A stretch of DNA of 64,000 bases from an uncultured Roseicyclus sp. (lineage in GTDB: Bacteria > Pseudomonadota > Alphaproteobacteria > Rhodobacterales > Rhodobacteraceae): positions 1 to 64,000 of the forward strand of contig CAKZPN010000049.1 in assembly GCA_937139335.1 (NCBI GenBank). Reading direction: 5' to 3'. Below, piece by piece: positions 38,201 to 47,621 of this stretch (its first letter is position 1; each line of letters opens with the position of its first letter). The notes below the pieces were generated by a model. The model was not told the origin of the DNA, did no database searches, and worked only from the letters and a program-made list of their open reading frames with translations. Made by a program: the position numbers and the translations under genes.

Positions 38201-38733
38201 CCCGCGGCGCGGCGCAGCTCGTCCATCAACTCGGTCAACAGAGCGACGGGCCGGTCGTTCATCAGCCGTCCGTCCGCGTCGAATTCCTGAGCGGGGGCAG
38301 CGATGAGCACCTCGGGGCCGTGCAGCAGCCGGGGGCGAAACGCCAGCATCGCGTGGCGCAGCGTCATCTGCGTCCTCTCGCCGCCGGCGCGCCCCGCCGC
38401 GGCGGAAAGGATCGCAACCGGCTTGTCGCGCCAGGGGCCCCCCTTGGTGCGACTGACCCAGTCGAGCGCGTTCTTCAGCACGCCCGACATCGCCTTGTTG
38501 TATTCCGGCCCCGCGATGACCACGGCGTCGGCGGCCTTGATCTGGTCGGCCAGTGCCTGCACCTCGGCCGGGATGCCCTCGGCCTCCAGGTCGCCATCGT
38601 AGAGCGGCAGGCGCAGGTTGGCGTCAACGAACTCCGCCGGGTCAAAAATTCGCGCCGCTTCCAGCATCAATTTCCGGTTCCACGATGCCTTGCGCAGCGA
38701 TCCGCAGATCCCGAGCAGCCTCAAGCTGGACAT
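38197..38733 (-). CDS. NADPH-dependent FMN reductase
   Basis: A 178-residue flavodoxin-like reductase. Phosphate-binding loop GICGSLRKASWNRKLM, the AGPEYNKAMSGVLKNALDW flavin-contact motif and KPVAILSAAAGRAGG identify the FMN_red family (chromate/quinone/azo reductases). Probably a quinone or flavin reductase protecting against redox stress. Divergent from the ThDP enzyme; ATG 38733 starts the first beta strand. Confidence 0.92.
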   Translation of the reverse strand: MSSLRLLGICGSLRKASWNRKLMLEAARIFDPAEFVDANLRLPLYDGDLEAEGIPAEVQALADQIKAADAVVIAGPEYNKAMSGVLKNALDWVSRTKGGPWRDKPVAILSAAAGRAGGERTQMTLRHAMLAFRPRLLHGPEVLIAAPAQEFDADGRLMNDRPVALLTELMDELRRAAG

Positions 38734-38788
38734 TTCCCGCCGCCTCCGGTCAAACCCATGTCCGGGTGACCTAAAGCTGGAGAGCGAG

Positions 38789-40411
38789 ATGTCCAAGCGC
38801 CACGGAGGAAAAATCCTCGCCGACCAGCTGGCGATCAACGGGGTGACGCGCGTGTTCTCCGTGCCGGGCGAAAGCTTTCTCGCCGCGCTCGACGGGCTTT
38901 TCGACCACGACATCCCGAACATCGTCTGCCGCCAGGAAGGCGGCGCCGCGATGATGGCGGAGGCGACGGCGAAGCTGACCGGCCGGCCCGGCGTTCTCTT
39001 CGTGACGCGCGGGCCGGGGGCGACCAATGCCTCTTCGGGGCTGCACGTAGCGATGCAGGATCAGACGCCGATGGTCGTCTTCGTGGGGCAGGTGGCGCTC
39101 CGCGACCGCGACCGCGGTGCGTTCCAGGAGGTTGATTACCGCCGCTTCTTCAGCCCGTTGGTGAAATGGGCCGCCGAGGTCGAAACCACCGCGCGCCTGC
39201 CCGAATACATCGCCCGCGCCTTCCATGTCGCGCAATCGGGCCGTCCCGGGCCGGTGGTGCTGGCGCTGCCGGAAGATATCCTGTCGGCCGAGGCCGACGT
39301 GCCCGACCTCGGGCCGGCGCAGGTTCCGCAACAGGCGGTGGACGCGGCCGCCGCCCGCGCGCTGCTCGACCGTCTGCTTGCCCATGACCGGCCGATGATC
39401 GTGGCCGGCGGGCCCGGCTGGACGTCCGAGGCCAAGGCCGATCTCGAGGCGCTGGCCGAGGCCACGGGCCTGCCGGTCGCCGTCACCTTCCGGCGGCAGG
39501 ACTATGTCGACAACGGCCACCCCAACTACATCGGCGACCTCGGCGTGGGGATGAACCCGAAGCTCGGCCAGCGCCTGCGCGATGCCGACGCGCTGCTGAT
39601 CCTCGGCGCGCGGATGGGCGAGACGGCGACCAACGGCTACACGCTGATGGACCCGGCGAGGCCCGGCAAGACGATCCTCCACGTTCACCCGGACCCCGAC
39701 GAGATCGGCACGGTCTACCAGCCCACCGCCAGCCTTGCCGCGCCCGCCGCCGCCGTCCTCGCCGCGCTGCGGGGCGCGAACGGCCGGATCAAGGATGCCG
39801 GCTGGACGACGCAGGCCCGCGCCGACTACGAAGCCTGGCAGGTGCCGCAGGAGACGCCCGGCGCAGTGAAGATGGAGCAGGTCATGCGCCTGATCTCCGA
39901 TCGCTACGAGGGCCGCGGGCTCTACACCAACGGTGCGGGAAACTACGCCGCCTTCCTGCACCGGTATGCGCGGTATAGAGGTTACAGGACGCAGGTCGCT
40001 CCCACCTCCGGCTCCATGGGCTACGGCCTGCCCGCCGCCATCGCGGCCAAGCTGGAACACCCCGACCGCCCGGTGATCTGCTTTGCCGGCGACGGCTGCC
40101 TGCAGATGACGATCCAGGAGCTGTCGACCGCGCGGCAGTTCGGCGCCGACATCACCGTCGTCATCGCCAACAACGGCCGCTACGGCACGATCCGGATGCA
40201 CCAGGAAAACCATTACCCCGGCCGCGTCTCGGGCACCGAGCTCTACAACCCCGATTACGTGCAACTGGCCAAAGCTTACGGCGGCACCGGTCACCTCGTG
40301 ACGGAGTTGAACCACCTCGCCCCGGCGCTGGATGCAGCCGATCGGGGCGGGCTGCACCTGATCGAACTGAAACTCGACCCGACGATGCTGAGCACGACCA
40401 AATCGCTCTGA
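38789..40411 (+). CDS. Thiamine diphosphate-dependent enzyme, acetolactate synthase-like
   Basis: A 540-residue ThDP enzyme with the three-domain order. The catalytic Glu is in CRQEGGAAMMAEA, and the cofactor motif starts GDGCLQMTIQEL and ends IANN. It is similar to acetolactate synthase large subunit but slightly short, with no small subunit nearby and no leucine/valine genes at its side, so it is likelier a catabolic decarboxylase/lyase of the same family. Substrate unknown. ATG 38789 follows GGAGAGCGAG. Confidence 0.82.
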   Translation: MSKRHGGKILADQLAINGVTRVFSVPGESFLAALDGLFDHDIPNIVCRQEGGAAMMAEATAKLTGRPGVLFVTRGPGATNASSGLHVAMQDQTPMVVFVGQVALRDRDRGAFQEVDYRRFFSPLVKWAAEVETTARLPEYIARAFHVAQSGRPGPVVLALPEDILSAEADVPDLGPAQVPQQAVDAAAARALLDRLLAHDRPMIVAGGPGWTSEAKADLEALAEATGLPVAVTFRRQDYVDNGHPNYIGDLGVGMNPKLGQRLRDADALLILGARMGETATNGYTLMDPARPGKTILHVHPDPDEIGTVYQPTASLAAPAAAVLAALRGANGRIKDAGWTTQARADYEAWQVPQETPGAVKMEQVMRLISDRYEGRGLYTNGAGNYAAFLHRYARYRGYRTQVAPTSGSMGYGLPAAIAAKLEHPDRPVICFAGDGCLQMTIQELSTARQFGADITVVIANNGRYGTIRMHQENHYPGRVSGTELYNPDYVQLAKAYGGTGHLVTELNHLAPALDAADRGGLHLIELKLDPTMLSTTKSL

Positions 40412-40421
40412 TCCCTTCTTC

Positions 40422-40460
40422 GTTTCAGAAATATCCCGGGGGTTTGGGGGCAGAGCCCCC
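40422..40460. repeat. Intergenic repeat element, copy 2 (hairpin-containing)
   Basis: Begins GTTTCAGAAATATCCCGGGG and ends TTGGGGGCAGAGCCCCCAA-like, an 8-bp hairpin. Shares a 20-nt start and a 15-nt end with 5921-5970, but lacks the middle insert. Lies between the convergent ThDP enzyme and MscS genes, again in terminator position. Confidence 0.75.
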
Positions 40461-40466
40461 AAGCGC

Positions 40467-41828
40467 TCAATCTGGCGCCGACGTCGGAGAAGGCGCATCG
40501 CCCAGCAGCTTCACCTCCCGCTGCGGGAAGGGGATCGAGATGCCGTGTTCCTTGAACGCGTCCCAGAGCGCCAGGTAGACGTTGCCGCGGATGTTGGTGA
40601 GGCCGCCGGTCGGATCGGTGATCCAGAACCGCAGGATGTAGTCGACGCTGGAATCGCCGAAGCCCACGATGTGGCAGACCGGCGCGCGGTCGGTCAGCAC
40701 GCGCGTCACGCCCGACGCGGCCTCGATCGCCACGCGCCGGACCATGTGCGGGTCGTCGGCGTAGGCCGTGCCGAAGTAGATGTCGAGCCGCACGAAGTCG
40801 TTGGAATGCGACCAATTCACCACCTGCCCGGTGATCAGGTCCTCGTTCGGGATCAGGTATTCCTTGCCGTCCCGCGTGACCACGCTGGCATAGCGCGCGC
40901 CCAGCGTGTTGATCCAGCCGAAGGTATCCCCAAGGCTGATCACGTCGCCCGGCTTGATCGACTTGTCGAGCAGGATGATGACGCCCGAGACGAGGTTCGA
41001 CACGACCTTCTGCAAGCCGAAGCCCAGGCCAACGCCGATGGCGCCCGACAGAACCGCGAGCCCGGTCAGGTCGATGCCCGTCGCGCGCAGCCCGATGAAG
41101 ATCGCGGCACCATAAAGCCCGACCTGCAGCAGCTTCACGATCAGCACCTGCATCGAGGGCGAGATATCCTCGTTCCGCTGGATCCGCGCGGTGGTGGTGC
41201 GGGCGAGGAACCGCGCGCCGATCACCAGCACGGCCACCACCGTGATCGCCTGAAGCAGCAGGAGAAGCGACAGGCGCACTTCGCCCAGGTTGAAGCCGAT
41301 GCCGTCGAGGATCTGCGCCGCCTCGCCGCGCAGGTCGAGAATGGACAGCGTCACGAAAATCCAGGCGCCGTAGCGCACGATGGTGCGGAACACCGGCGAG
41401 CGGATCAGCCGCGTGCTCAGCGCCACGAAGACCCAGGCCGTCGCCAGCTCCGCAATGATCGTCAGCAGGTAGGACCGGCTGGGCCAGGTGGCCTCGCGCA
41501 TGAACAGCACGGTCAGCCAGATCAGCAGGACGAAGAAGATGCCCATGAGCCGGCGGTGCAGCACCACAAGGATGCGCATCTGCCAGGTCGGCCAGCCCTC
41601 GCGGTCGGCCATCCACTGCCGGATGCGGTCGCCGAACACGCGCCGCAGCACCCAGGCTGCCGCGACCAGCGCCAGCGCGATGCAGACCTGGTAGGCGTTC
41701 CACGGCCGGAGCAGCGTTTCCAGGAATGTCACACCCTGCCCGAGAAGATCGCGGCCGATCTCCGTCAGTTCCTCTGAGGTCAGTCCGGGCGCGGTCTCTG
41801 CCCCCGCCGTCGGGGTGTCGGGCTCCAT
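40467..41828 (-). CDS. MscS-family mechanosensitive channel
   Basis: A 453-residue protein with about six TM segments, then the MscS pore and beta domain. The pore helix region reads GLGFGLQKVVSNLVSGVIILL and the beta domain GDVISLGDTFGWINTLGARY...YLIPNEDLITGQVVNWS. Longer than E. coli MscS (286) because of extra N-terminal helices. It would release solutes on hypo-osmotic shock. It stands alone, convergent with the ThDP enzyme gene. Confidence 0.92.
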   Translation of the reverse strand: MEPDTPTAGAETAPGLTSEELTEIGRDLLGQGVTFLETLLRPWNAYQVCIALALVAAAWVLRRVFGDRIRQWMADREGWPTWQMRILVVLHRRLMGIFFVLLIWLTVLFMREATWPSRSYLLTIIAELATAWVFVALSTRLIRSPVFRTIVRYGAWIFVTLSILDLRGEAAQILDGIGFNLGEVRLSLLLLLQAITVVAVLVIGARFLARTTTARIQRNEDISPSMQVLIVKLLQVGLYGAAIFIGLRATGIDLTGLAVLSGAIGVGLGFGLQKVVSNLVSGVIILLDKSIKPGDVISLGDTFGWINTLGARYASVVTRDGKEYLIPNEDLITGQVVNWSHSNDFVRLDIYFGTAYADDPHMVRRVAIEAASGVTRVLTDRAPVCHIVGFGDSSVDYILRFWITDPTGGLTNIRGNVYLALWDAFKEHGISIPFPQREVKLLGDAPSPTSAPD

Positions 41829-42071
41829 GCGTGCCTTTCGGGTCGGTCGGCCTTGATGCTAACCCATCTCGGGTGCCTCGCAAGGGGAACACTTGGAATC
41901 GTCGTGCAGCCGATGTATCTGCGCGGGGACATGACCGGGCTTTTCAACATAGCGGATCGGACGCGCCTGCCCTGGCGCTTTCACGGCGCACGCCGGTCGC
42001 GGCTGGGCGGGTTGTGACGCACACTCGCCCCGACAGACCCAGATATCTCCGCGATCAAGGATCCTGAAACG

Positions 42072-43478
42072 ATGACCGGCAAGACGCTCTACGACAAGAT
42101 ATGGGACGCCCACCTCGTGCACGAGGCCGAGGACGGCACCAGCCTGCTCTACATCGACCGCCATCTCGTGCACGAAGTGACCAGCCCGCAGGCCTTCGAG
42201 GGGCTGCGCATGACCGGCCGCACCGTGCACGCACCCGACAAGACCATCGCCGTGCCCGACCACAACGTGCCGACAACCGCGGGCCGCGACGACCCGGCGA
42301 ACATGACCGAGGACAGCCGCATCCAGGTCGCGGCACTGGACACGAACGCGAAGGAGTTCGGCATCCACTACTACCCGGTCAGCGACGTGCGGCAGGGCAT
42401 CGTGCATATCGTCGGCCCCGAGCAGGGCTGGACGCTGCCCGGCATGACCGTCGTTTGCGGCGACAGCCACACCGCGACGCATGGTGCCTTCGGCGCTCTG
42501 GCGCATGGCATCGGCACCTCCGAAGTGGAGCATGTGCTGGCGACCCAGACGCTGATCCAGCGCAAGGGCAAGAACATGAAGGTGGAGATCACCGGGCAGC
42601 TTCCGCCCGGCGTCACCGCCAAGGACATCACGCTCAGCGTCATCGGCAAGACCGGCACCGCGGGCGGCACCGGCTATGTCATCGAATACTGCGGCGAGGC
42701 GATCCGCGCGCTCAGCATGGAAGGCCGGATGACGGTCTGCAACATGGCGATCGAGGGTGGCGCGCGCGCCGGTCTGATCGCGCCGGACGAAAAGACCTTC
42801 GCTTATGTGCAGGGCCGCCCCCACGCGCCGAAAGGCACCCAGTGGGAGGCCGCGATGGCTTGGTGGAAGACGCTTTTCTCCGACGATGACGCCCATTGGG
42901 ACAAGGTCGTGACGATCCGCGGCGAGGATATCGCGCCGGTCGTGACCTGGGGCACCTCGCCCGAGGATGTGCTGCCGATCACGGCCTCGGTTCCCGCGCC
43001 TGAGGATTTCGCCGGCGGCAAGGTCGCCGCGGCGAAACGCTCGCTCGACTACATGGGGCTGAAGCCCGGTACGCGGCTTCAGGATGTGGAGATCGACACG
43101 GTCTTCATCGGCTCTTGCACCAACGGCCGGATCGAGGATCTGCGCGCCGCCGCCGCGATCCTGAAGGGAAAGAAGGTGAAGGACGGGCTCCGCGCCATGG
43201 TCGTGCCGGGCTCGGGCCTCGTGCGCGCCCAGGCCGAGGAAGAGGGGCTGGCCGACATCTTCAAGGATGCCGGCTTCGAATGGCGGCTGGCCGGCTGTTC
43301 CATGTGCCTCGCGATGAACCCCGACCAGCTTGCCCCCGGCGAACGCTGCGCGGCGACGTCGAACCGCAACTTCGAGGGCCGTCAGGGCCGCGGTGGGCGC
43401 ACCCACTTGATGTCGCCCGCGATGGCGGCCGCCGCCGCCGTCACCGGGCGGCTGACCGACGTGCGAGAGATGATGTGA
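42072..43478 (+). CDS. leuC: 3-isopropylmalate dehydratase large subunit
   Basis: The 468-residue aconitase-like subunit of leucine biosynthesis. 4Fe-4S ligands are in FIGSCTNGR and [23 protein letters not shown] and [14 protein letters not shown] are typical LeuC motifs. The start [14 protein letters not shown] fits the family. The small subunit gene leuD follows on the same strand only after an oppositely oriented MFS gene. Confidence 0.97.
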   Translation: MTGKTLYDKIWDAHLVHEAEDGTSLLYIDRHLVHEVTSPQAFEGLRMTGRTVHAPDKTIAVPDHNVPTTAGRDDPANMTEDSRIQVAALDTNAKEFGIHYYPVSDVRQGIVHIVGPEQGWTLPGMTVVCGDSHTATHGAFGALAHGIGTSEVEHVLATQTLIQRKGKNMKVEITGQLPPGVTAKDITLSVIGKTGTAGGTGYVIEYCGEAIRALSMEGRMTVCNMAIEGGARAGLIAPDEKTFAYVQGRPHAPKGTQWEAAMAWWKTLFSDDDAHWDKVVTIRGEDIAPVVTWGTSPEDVLPITASVPAPEDFAGGKVAAAKRSLDYMGLKPGTRLQDVEIDTVFIGSCTNGRIEDLRAAAAILKGKKVKDGLRAMVVPGSGLVRAQAEEEGLADIFKDAGFEWRLAGCSMCLAMNPDQLAPGERCAATSNRNFEGRQGRGGRTHLMSPAMAAAAAVTGRLTDVREMM

Positions 43479-43500
43479 CCAACGACGGTGGTCGGGCCGC

Positions 43501-44709
43501 TCAGGGTTCGGCCACCAGCCGCCGCGCGACCGGCACCATCGCCATGCTCATTCCCAGGCACCAGATCGCCATGACCACGGCCTGGTCGGGAAAATCCACA
43601 CCCCAGTCGATAGCCACCCCGGTGATCCCCGGCCCGATGGCCGTCGCAACGACCATGAGCGCCGTCGCCATCGCGCGCACCGAGCCGAGGTGGTTGGTGC
43701 CATAGGTCGCGGGCAGGAGCGTGCCCCAGACCGTGCCCGCCATCCCCTGAGTCACGCCCAGAACGCCCAAGGCCACGATCCAGCCCAGCGGCGTCTCCGC
43801 CGGGCCGATCAGGAAGATCCCCAGCCCCATCGGCAGCACCAGTATCGGCAACAGACGCGCCGGGCCGAAGCGGTCGCAGGCCCAGCCGGCCACGAAGGAC
43901 ATCGCGATGGTGACGGAGGCGAAGGCGGCATAGCCCGGCGCCATGGCGGCAAGGCTCCAGCCTTTCACCTCGGCGACATGGACCTGGTGGAAGAACACCA
44001 CGGTCCCGATGAACCCCGGCGTCAGCATCAGCGGCACCAGCGCCCAGAACGACCAGTGGCGCAGCACCTCGGCCCGGCGCCAGTGGCGGCCGCCCATTCC
44101 CTCGGTGCCTTTGGCCTCGGCCGCGCCCTGCGGCGCGCGATCCTGCGCGAGCAGCCACATCAACAGCGGCACGATCCCAAGCGCCAGCACTGCCGCCACG
44201 ATGCCCCAGGACGCGCGCCAGCCGACGGCGCCCAGCAGCAGGACGGCGGGCAGCGGCAGCAGCATCTCGCCCAGCGGGTAGCCGAGGTTCGTCATCGCCA
44301 TCGCACGCCCCCGCGTGGCGACGAACCAGCGCGCCATCGCGGTCATCTTGATGTGGCTGAACATGCCCTGGCCGCAGAATCGCAACAGGAACACCGCGAT
44401 GCCGAGCGTCCAGACCGATGGGCCGAGGGACATCAGCACCGCCGCCCCCGCAAAGGCGAGGGCGACCAGCGGCGCAAGACGCGACAGCTTCACTGTGTCG
44501 GCCCAGCCGCCGCGACCCAGCAGCAGCGCGGCCGAGGTCAATGTCGCGAGCGTGTAGATCAGCCCCCAGTCGCCGTCGCTGAGCCCGTATTCCGCCCGGA
44601 TATCGCCCGCGAAGAGCGAGATGAACCACGTCTGCCCGAAGGACGACCCGAAGGCGAGCAGGAGCCCGGTGGCGAGCCAGCGCCTGTTGTCTGCAAGAAA
44701 GCGAAGCAT
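43501..44709 (-). CDS. MFS transporter between leuC and leuD
   Basis: A 402-residue, 12-segment major facilitator protein. Seen: GRGGWADTVKLSRLAPLV after TM2 (loop 2-3 motif area), FVATRGRAMAMTNLGYPLGE in the first half and GWACDRFGPARLLPI in the second half. Substrate unknown. ATG 44709 (MLRFLADNRRW) is the best start by family; ATG 44745 adds 12 residues; neither has a strong ribosome site. It interrupts the leuC-leuD pair on the other strand. Confidence 0.85.
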   Translation of the reverse strand: MLRFLADNRRWLATGLLLAFGSSFGQTWFISLFAGDIRAEYGLSDGDWGLIYTLATLTSAALLLGRGGWADTVKLSRLAPLVALAFAGAAVLMSLGPSVWTLGIAVFLLRFCGQGMFSHIKMTAMARWFVATRGRAMAMTNLGYPLGEMLLPLPAVLLLGAVGWRASWGIVAAVLALGIVPLLMWLLAQDRAPQGAAEAKGTEGMGGRHWRRAEVLRHWSFWALVPLMLTPGFIGTVVFFHQVHVAEVKGWSLAAMAPGYAAFASVTIAMSFVAGWACDRFGPARLLPILVLPMGLGIFLIGPAETPLGWIVALGVLGVTQGMAGTVWGTLLPATYGTNHLGSVRAMATALMVVATAIGPGITGVAIDWGVDFPDQAVVMAIWCLGMSMAMVPVARRLVAEP

Positions 44710-44863
44710 GAAAACCGCTGCACGAAGGTGCGTTCCATCCCCCATAGGCCCGCACCGCGGCAATGGCCAGAGAGGCTGCGCCAGGCGCGCGGCCACCGGG
44801 GCCACCTTGCCGTGCGGGGCCCGAGGCGCTAAAGCGGGCCACGCCCGACCGAGGAGATGACCC

Positions 44864-45469
44864 ATGGACAAATTCACCAAGCTCACCGGCATCGCCGCGC
44901 CGCTGCCCCTGATCAACGTCGACACCGACATGATCATCCCCAAGCAGTTCCTGAAGACGATCCAGCGGTCGGGTCTTGGCAAGAACCTGTTCGACGAGAT
45001 GCGCTACGACGACGACGGCAACGAGATCCCGGATTTCGTGCTGAACAAGGCGGCCTATCGCAATGCGCAGATCATCGTCGCGGGCGACAATTTCGGCTGC
45101 GGCTCGTCGCGCGAACACGCGCCCTGGGCGCTGCTCGACTTCGGCATCCGCTGCGTGATCGCGCCGGGCTTCGCCGACATCTTCTTCAACAACTGCTTCA
45201 AGAACGGCATCCTGCCGATCGTCTTGCCGCAGGAAGAGGTCGACAAGCTGATGGACGATGCCGAGCGCGGCGCCAATGCCGTCATCACCGTGGACCTGGA
45301 AAGCCAGACCATCACCGGGCCTGACGGCGGCTCGATCTCGTTCGAGGTCGATGCCTTCCGCAAGCATTGCCTGATCAATGGCCTCGACGACATCGGCCTG
45401 ACGCTGGAGAAATCCGCCGCAATCGACGCGTTCGAGGCGCAGGCCGCGCAGAGCCGCCCCTGGGTCTGA
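44864..45469 (+). CDS. leuD: 3-isopropylmalate dehydratase small subunit
   Basis: A 201-residue LeuD swivel domain. [31 protein letters not shown] and [21 protein letters not shown] are the family motifs; the partner is LeuC, encoded 1.4 kb upstream. ATG 44864 follows GAGGAGATGACCC. Confidence 0.97.
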   Translation: MDKFTKLTGIAAPLPLINVDTDMIIPKQFLKTIQRSGLGKNLFDEMRYDDDGNEIPDFVLNKAAYRNAQIIVAGDNFGCGSSREHAPWALLDFGIRCVIAPGFADIFFNNCFKNGILPIVLPQEEVDKLMDDAERGANAVITVDLESQTITGPDGGSISFEVDAFRKHCLINGLDDIGLTLEKSAAIDAFEAQAAQSRPWV

Positions 45470-45574
45470 TACAGCCTGCCATGCGGGCACGGTGATGCAA
45501 TCGAGCGACACCCGTTCCGCGATTGGGGCGGAAATGTGGCAAAACCGCGTCCAAATTCTTGCGACTTTGTCCAG

Positions 45575-45598
45575 CTTTAGGCACCTTCCCGCCTAAAG
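45575..45598. repeat. Short inverted repeat upstream of 45670 gene
   Basis: CTTTAGGC (45575-45582) and GCCTAAAG (45591-45598), 8-nt spacer, about 105 bases after leuD and 72 before the next start. Either a leuD terminator or an operator. Confidence 0.45.
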
Positions 45599-45669
45599 AA
45601 TGCTTTGTCCGCGCGTATTTATGCGTGGCGAGGTGACAATGACGGGGGCACAGCCCTGTCCGGATTGAG

Positions 45670-46518
45670 GTGAAGGCAGTGCTGTCAAGGCTCTTGGGTG
45701 CTTTGCTGCGTGCAGTCCTTGTTGTGGTGGTCGTGGCGACTCCGTCGCTGTTGTTGCCAGGCACGACTGAAGAGGGCGCGCAGATGGTGACACTGGTGGC
45801 GCTTGCGCTCGGCCTGTTCATTGCCATCGAATACGGCGCGACCTATCCCGCCCTGGTCGAGTTCCGCGACGCGCCGCCGTTCAACCGCGTGCGCATCCTG
45901 TCCCTGCTGGTCGTCTTGCTATCGCTCAGCATCGTGGCCGGCGGCGCCGACCCGACCTCGAGCCTGCTTCTGGTGCTGAACGCGCTGGGCCTGCTGGTTG
46001 GCCACGCGCTTGATTTTCCGTACAGCCCGGTGGCCCTTCTGATGAACAACCTGCCCGCAGACGCGTCGTCGCTGTCGGGGCTGCAGGTGAAGGCGATGGC
46101 GGGGCTCGCGATCCTCATCACGCTGATTGCGTTGGTGGTCTTCGCGCTGCTGCTGAAGCTGCAGCATTGGCCGAACCGTGGTCAGGCCTTCAACGTCTGG
46201 ATTAACCTGCCTACATTCGACCCCACGACCGGCGGAGATGTGGTCACGCGCCTGATGCGCGATGCCCGCGTTAACATTTTCTTAGGGGTCTGCACGACAT
46301 TCCTTCTTCCCATCGTCGGCCTCGCGGGCGCGGACCATCTGGGTCTGCGGCTGCTGTCATCGCCGCACACGATGGTCTGGGGGATCGCGCTGTGGATGTT
46401 CCTGCCGCTCAGCATGTTCATGCGGGGCCTAGCCATGGCGCGGATCGCGGACATGATCCGCGAAAAGCGCGCGCGGCTGGTCGCTTCAGTCGTTTCCGAC
46501 GCGCCGCAGGTGGCCTGA
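45670..46518 (+). CDS. Hypothetical multi-TM membrane protein
   Basis: A 282-residue protein with about six hydrophobic segments (for example LLRAVLVVVVVATPSLLL, LSLLVVLLSLSIVAGG, AMAGLAILITLIALVVFALLL, GIALWMFLPLSMFMRGLAMARI). Cytoplasmic C-tail is basic. No family recognised. Start is GTG 45670; GTG 45679 fits a GAGG ribosome site better and cannot be excluded. It overlaps or couples to the exported phosphatase-family gene that follows. Confidence 0.7.
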   Translation: MKAVLSRLLGALLRAVLVVVVVATPSLLLPGTTEEGAQMVTLVALALGLFIAIEYGATYPALVEFRDAPPFNRVRILSLLVVLLSLSIVAGGADPTSSLLLVLNALGLLVGHALDFPYSPVALLMNNLPADASSLSGLQVKAMAGLAILITLIALVVFALLLKLQHWPNRGQAFNVWINLPTFDPTTGGDVVTRLMRDARVNIFLGVCTTFLLPIVGLAGADHLGLRLLSSPHTMVWGIALWMFLPLSMFMRGLAMARIADMIREKRARLVASVVSDAPQVA

Positions 46519-47546
46519 TCGCGGCGGCGCTCGCGGCGCTGTCCCTCGTGCCCGCCGCCGCCGAGACGATCCGGCTCGCCACGTATCACACCGATCTGAG
46601 CCGCGAGGGGCCGGGCCTCCTGCTGCGCGATCTGGCGCGGGGCGAGGATGACCAGATCGCGGCAACCATCGCTGTCATCGTCGCGGCAGGCGCCGATATC
46701 CTGCTGTTGCAAGGCGTCGACTACGATGCCGAGGGTGCGGCGCTCGACGCATTGGCCGCAGGTCTGGCGGCGGCGGGGGCGGAGTATCCGCACCGCCTTG
46801 CGCTCCGGCCCAACAGCGGGCGGCCCACGGGTGTCGATCTCGACGGCGACGGGCGCAGTTGGCGCGCGCGCGATGCACATGGCTACGGCTGGTTCAACGG
46901 GCAGGGCGGCATGGCGCTCCTGTCGCGCTACCCGCTTGGCGATGTGCGCGATTTTTCCCAGTTCCTCTGGGCGGATCTGCCGGACAGCGCCGCGGCCAGC
47001 GTTCTGCCTGCCGCGGCCGTCCCGGTTCTGCGGCTGGCGTCGGTCGCGATGTGGGACGTGGCGGCGGAGGTTCCGGGCGGCCCGCTGCATCTGCTGGCGC
47101 TGCACGCGAACACCCCAGTTTTCGACGGGCCGGAGGATCGCAACGGCTGGCGCAATGCCGACGAGCTGCGGTTCTGGCAGATTTACCTCGACGGCTGGAC
47201 GCCCGAGGGCACGCCATTTGCCGCCGACCGCTTTGCCATCATCGGCACGCTGAACGTCGACCCGGACAGGGGCGAGGGGCGGCAGGACGCACTGCGCGCG
47301 CTGCTCGACCACCCGCGCCTGCAAGACCCGGTGCCGCGCGGCCCCGGTGGCGCGACCGCGACCGCCGACTGGCCCGAGCCGGTGCCGGGCGACCTGCGCG
47401 TCGACTACATCCTTCCCGCCACGACCCTGGATGTGACCGGCGCCGGCGTGCTCTGGCCCGCCGACGGCGACCCCCTCGGCACCACGGCTGCCGCCGCCTC
47501 GGTTCACCGGCTGGTCTGGGTCGACCTCGACCTTCACCCGGACTGA
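46392..47546 (+). CDS. Exported endonuclease/exonuclease/phosphatase-family protein
   Basis: The mature domain from about 46575 resembles the EEP fold: ETIRLATYHTDL, ADILLLQGVDYD, GQGGMALLSRYPL, HLLALHANTPVF, DRFAIIGTLNVDP and DLRVDYILPA. A signal peptide-like stretch (RRAAGGLIAAALAALSLVPAAA) precedes it. The only canonical start in frame is ATG 46392, giving 384 residues and a 127-nt overlap with the previous gene, with about 40 unlikely residues before the signal. A CTG at 46515 overlapping the preceding stop would give a better N-terminus. Catalytic positions partly altered; activity uncertain. Confidence 0.65.
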   Translation: MDVPAAQHVHAGPSHGADRGHDPRKARAAGRFSRFRRAAGGLIAAALAALSLVPAAAETIRLATYHTDLSREGPGLLLRDLARGEDDQIAATIAVIVAAGADILLLQGVDYDAEGAALDALAAGLAAAGAEYPHRLALRPNSGRPTGVDLDGDGRSWRARDAHGYGWFNGQGGMALLSRYPLGDVRDFSQFLWADLPDSAAASVLPAAAVPVLRLASVAMWDVAAEVPGGPLHLLALHANTPVFDGPEDRNGWRNADELRFWQIYLDGWTPEGTPFAADRFAIIGTLNVDPDRGEGRQDALRALLDHPRLQDPVPRGPGGATATADWPEPVPGDLRVDYILPATTLDVTGAGVLWPADGDPLGTTAAAASVHRLVWVDLDLHPD

Positions 47547-47621
47547 CCCCGGCCTTGCTTGACGCCCCGTCACGGCTTGGCTAGGCCCTTGGCGATCATT
47601 CCAGCCAAGGGGCCCCCTGAC

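Noticed and set aside
38789..40411. Assignment of the ThDP enzyme as biosynthetic acetolactate synthase IlvB
   Set aside because: No ilvN-type small subunit or ilvC adjacent, and the length is shorter than most IlvB; kept as family-level only.
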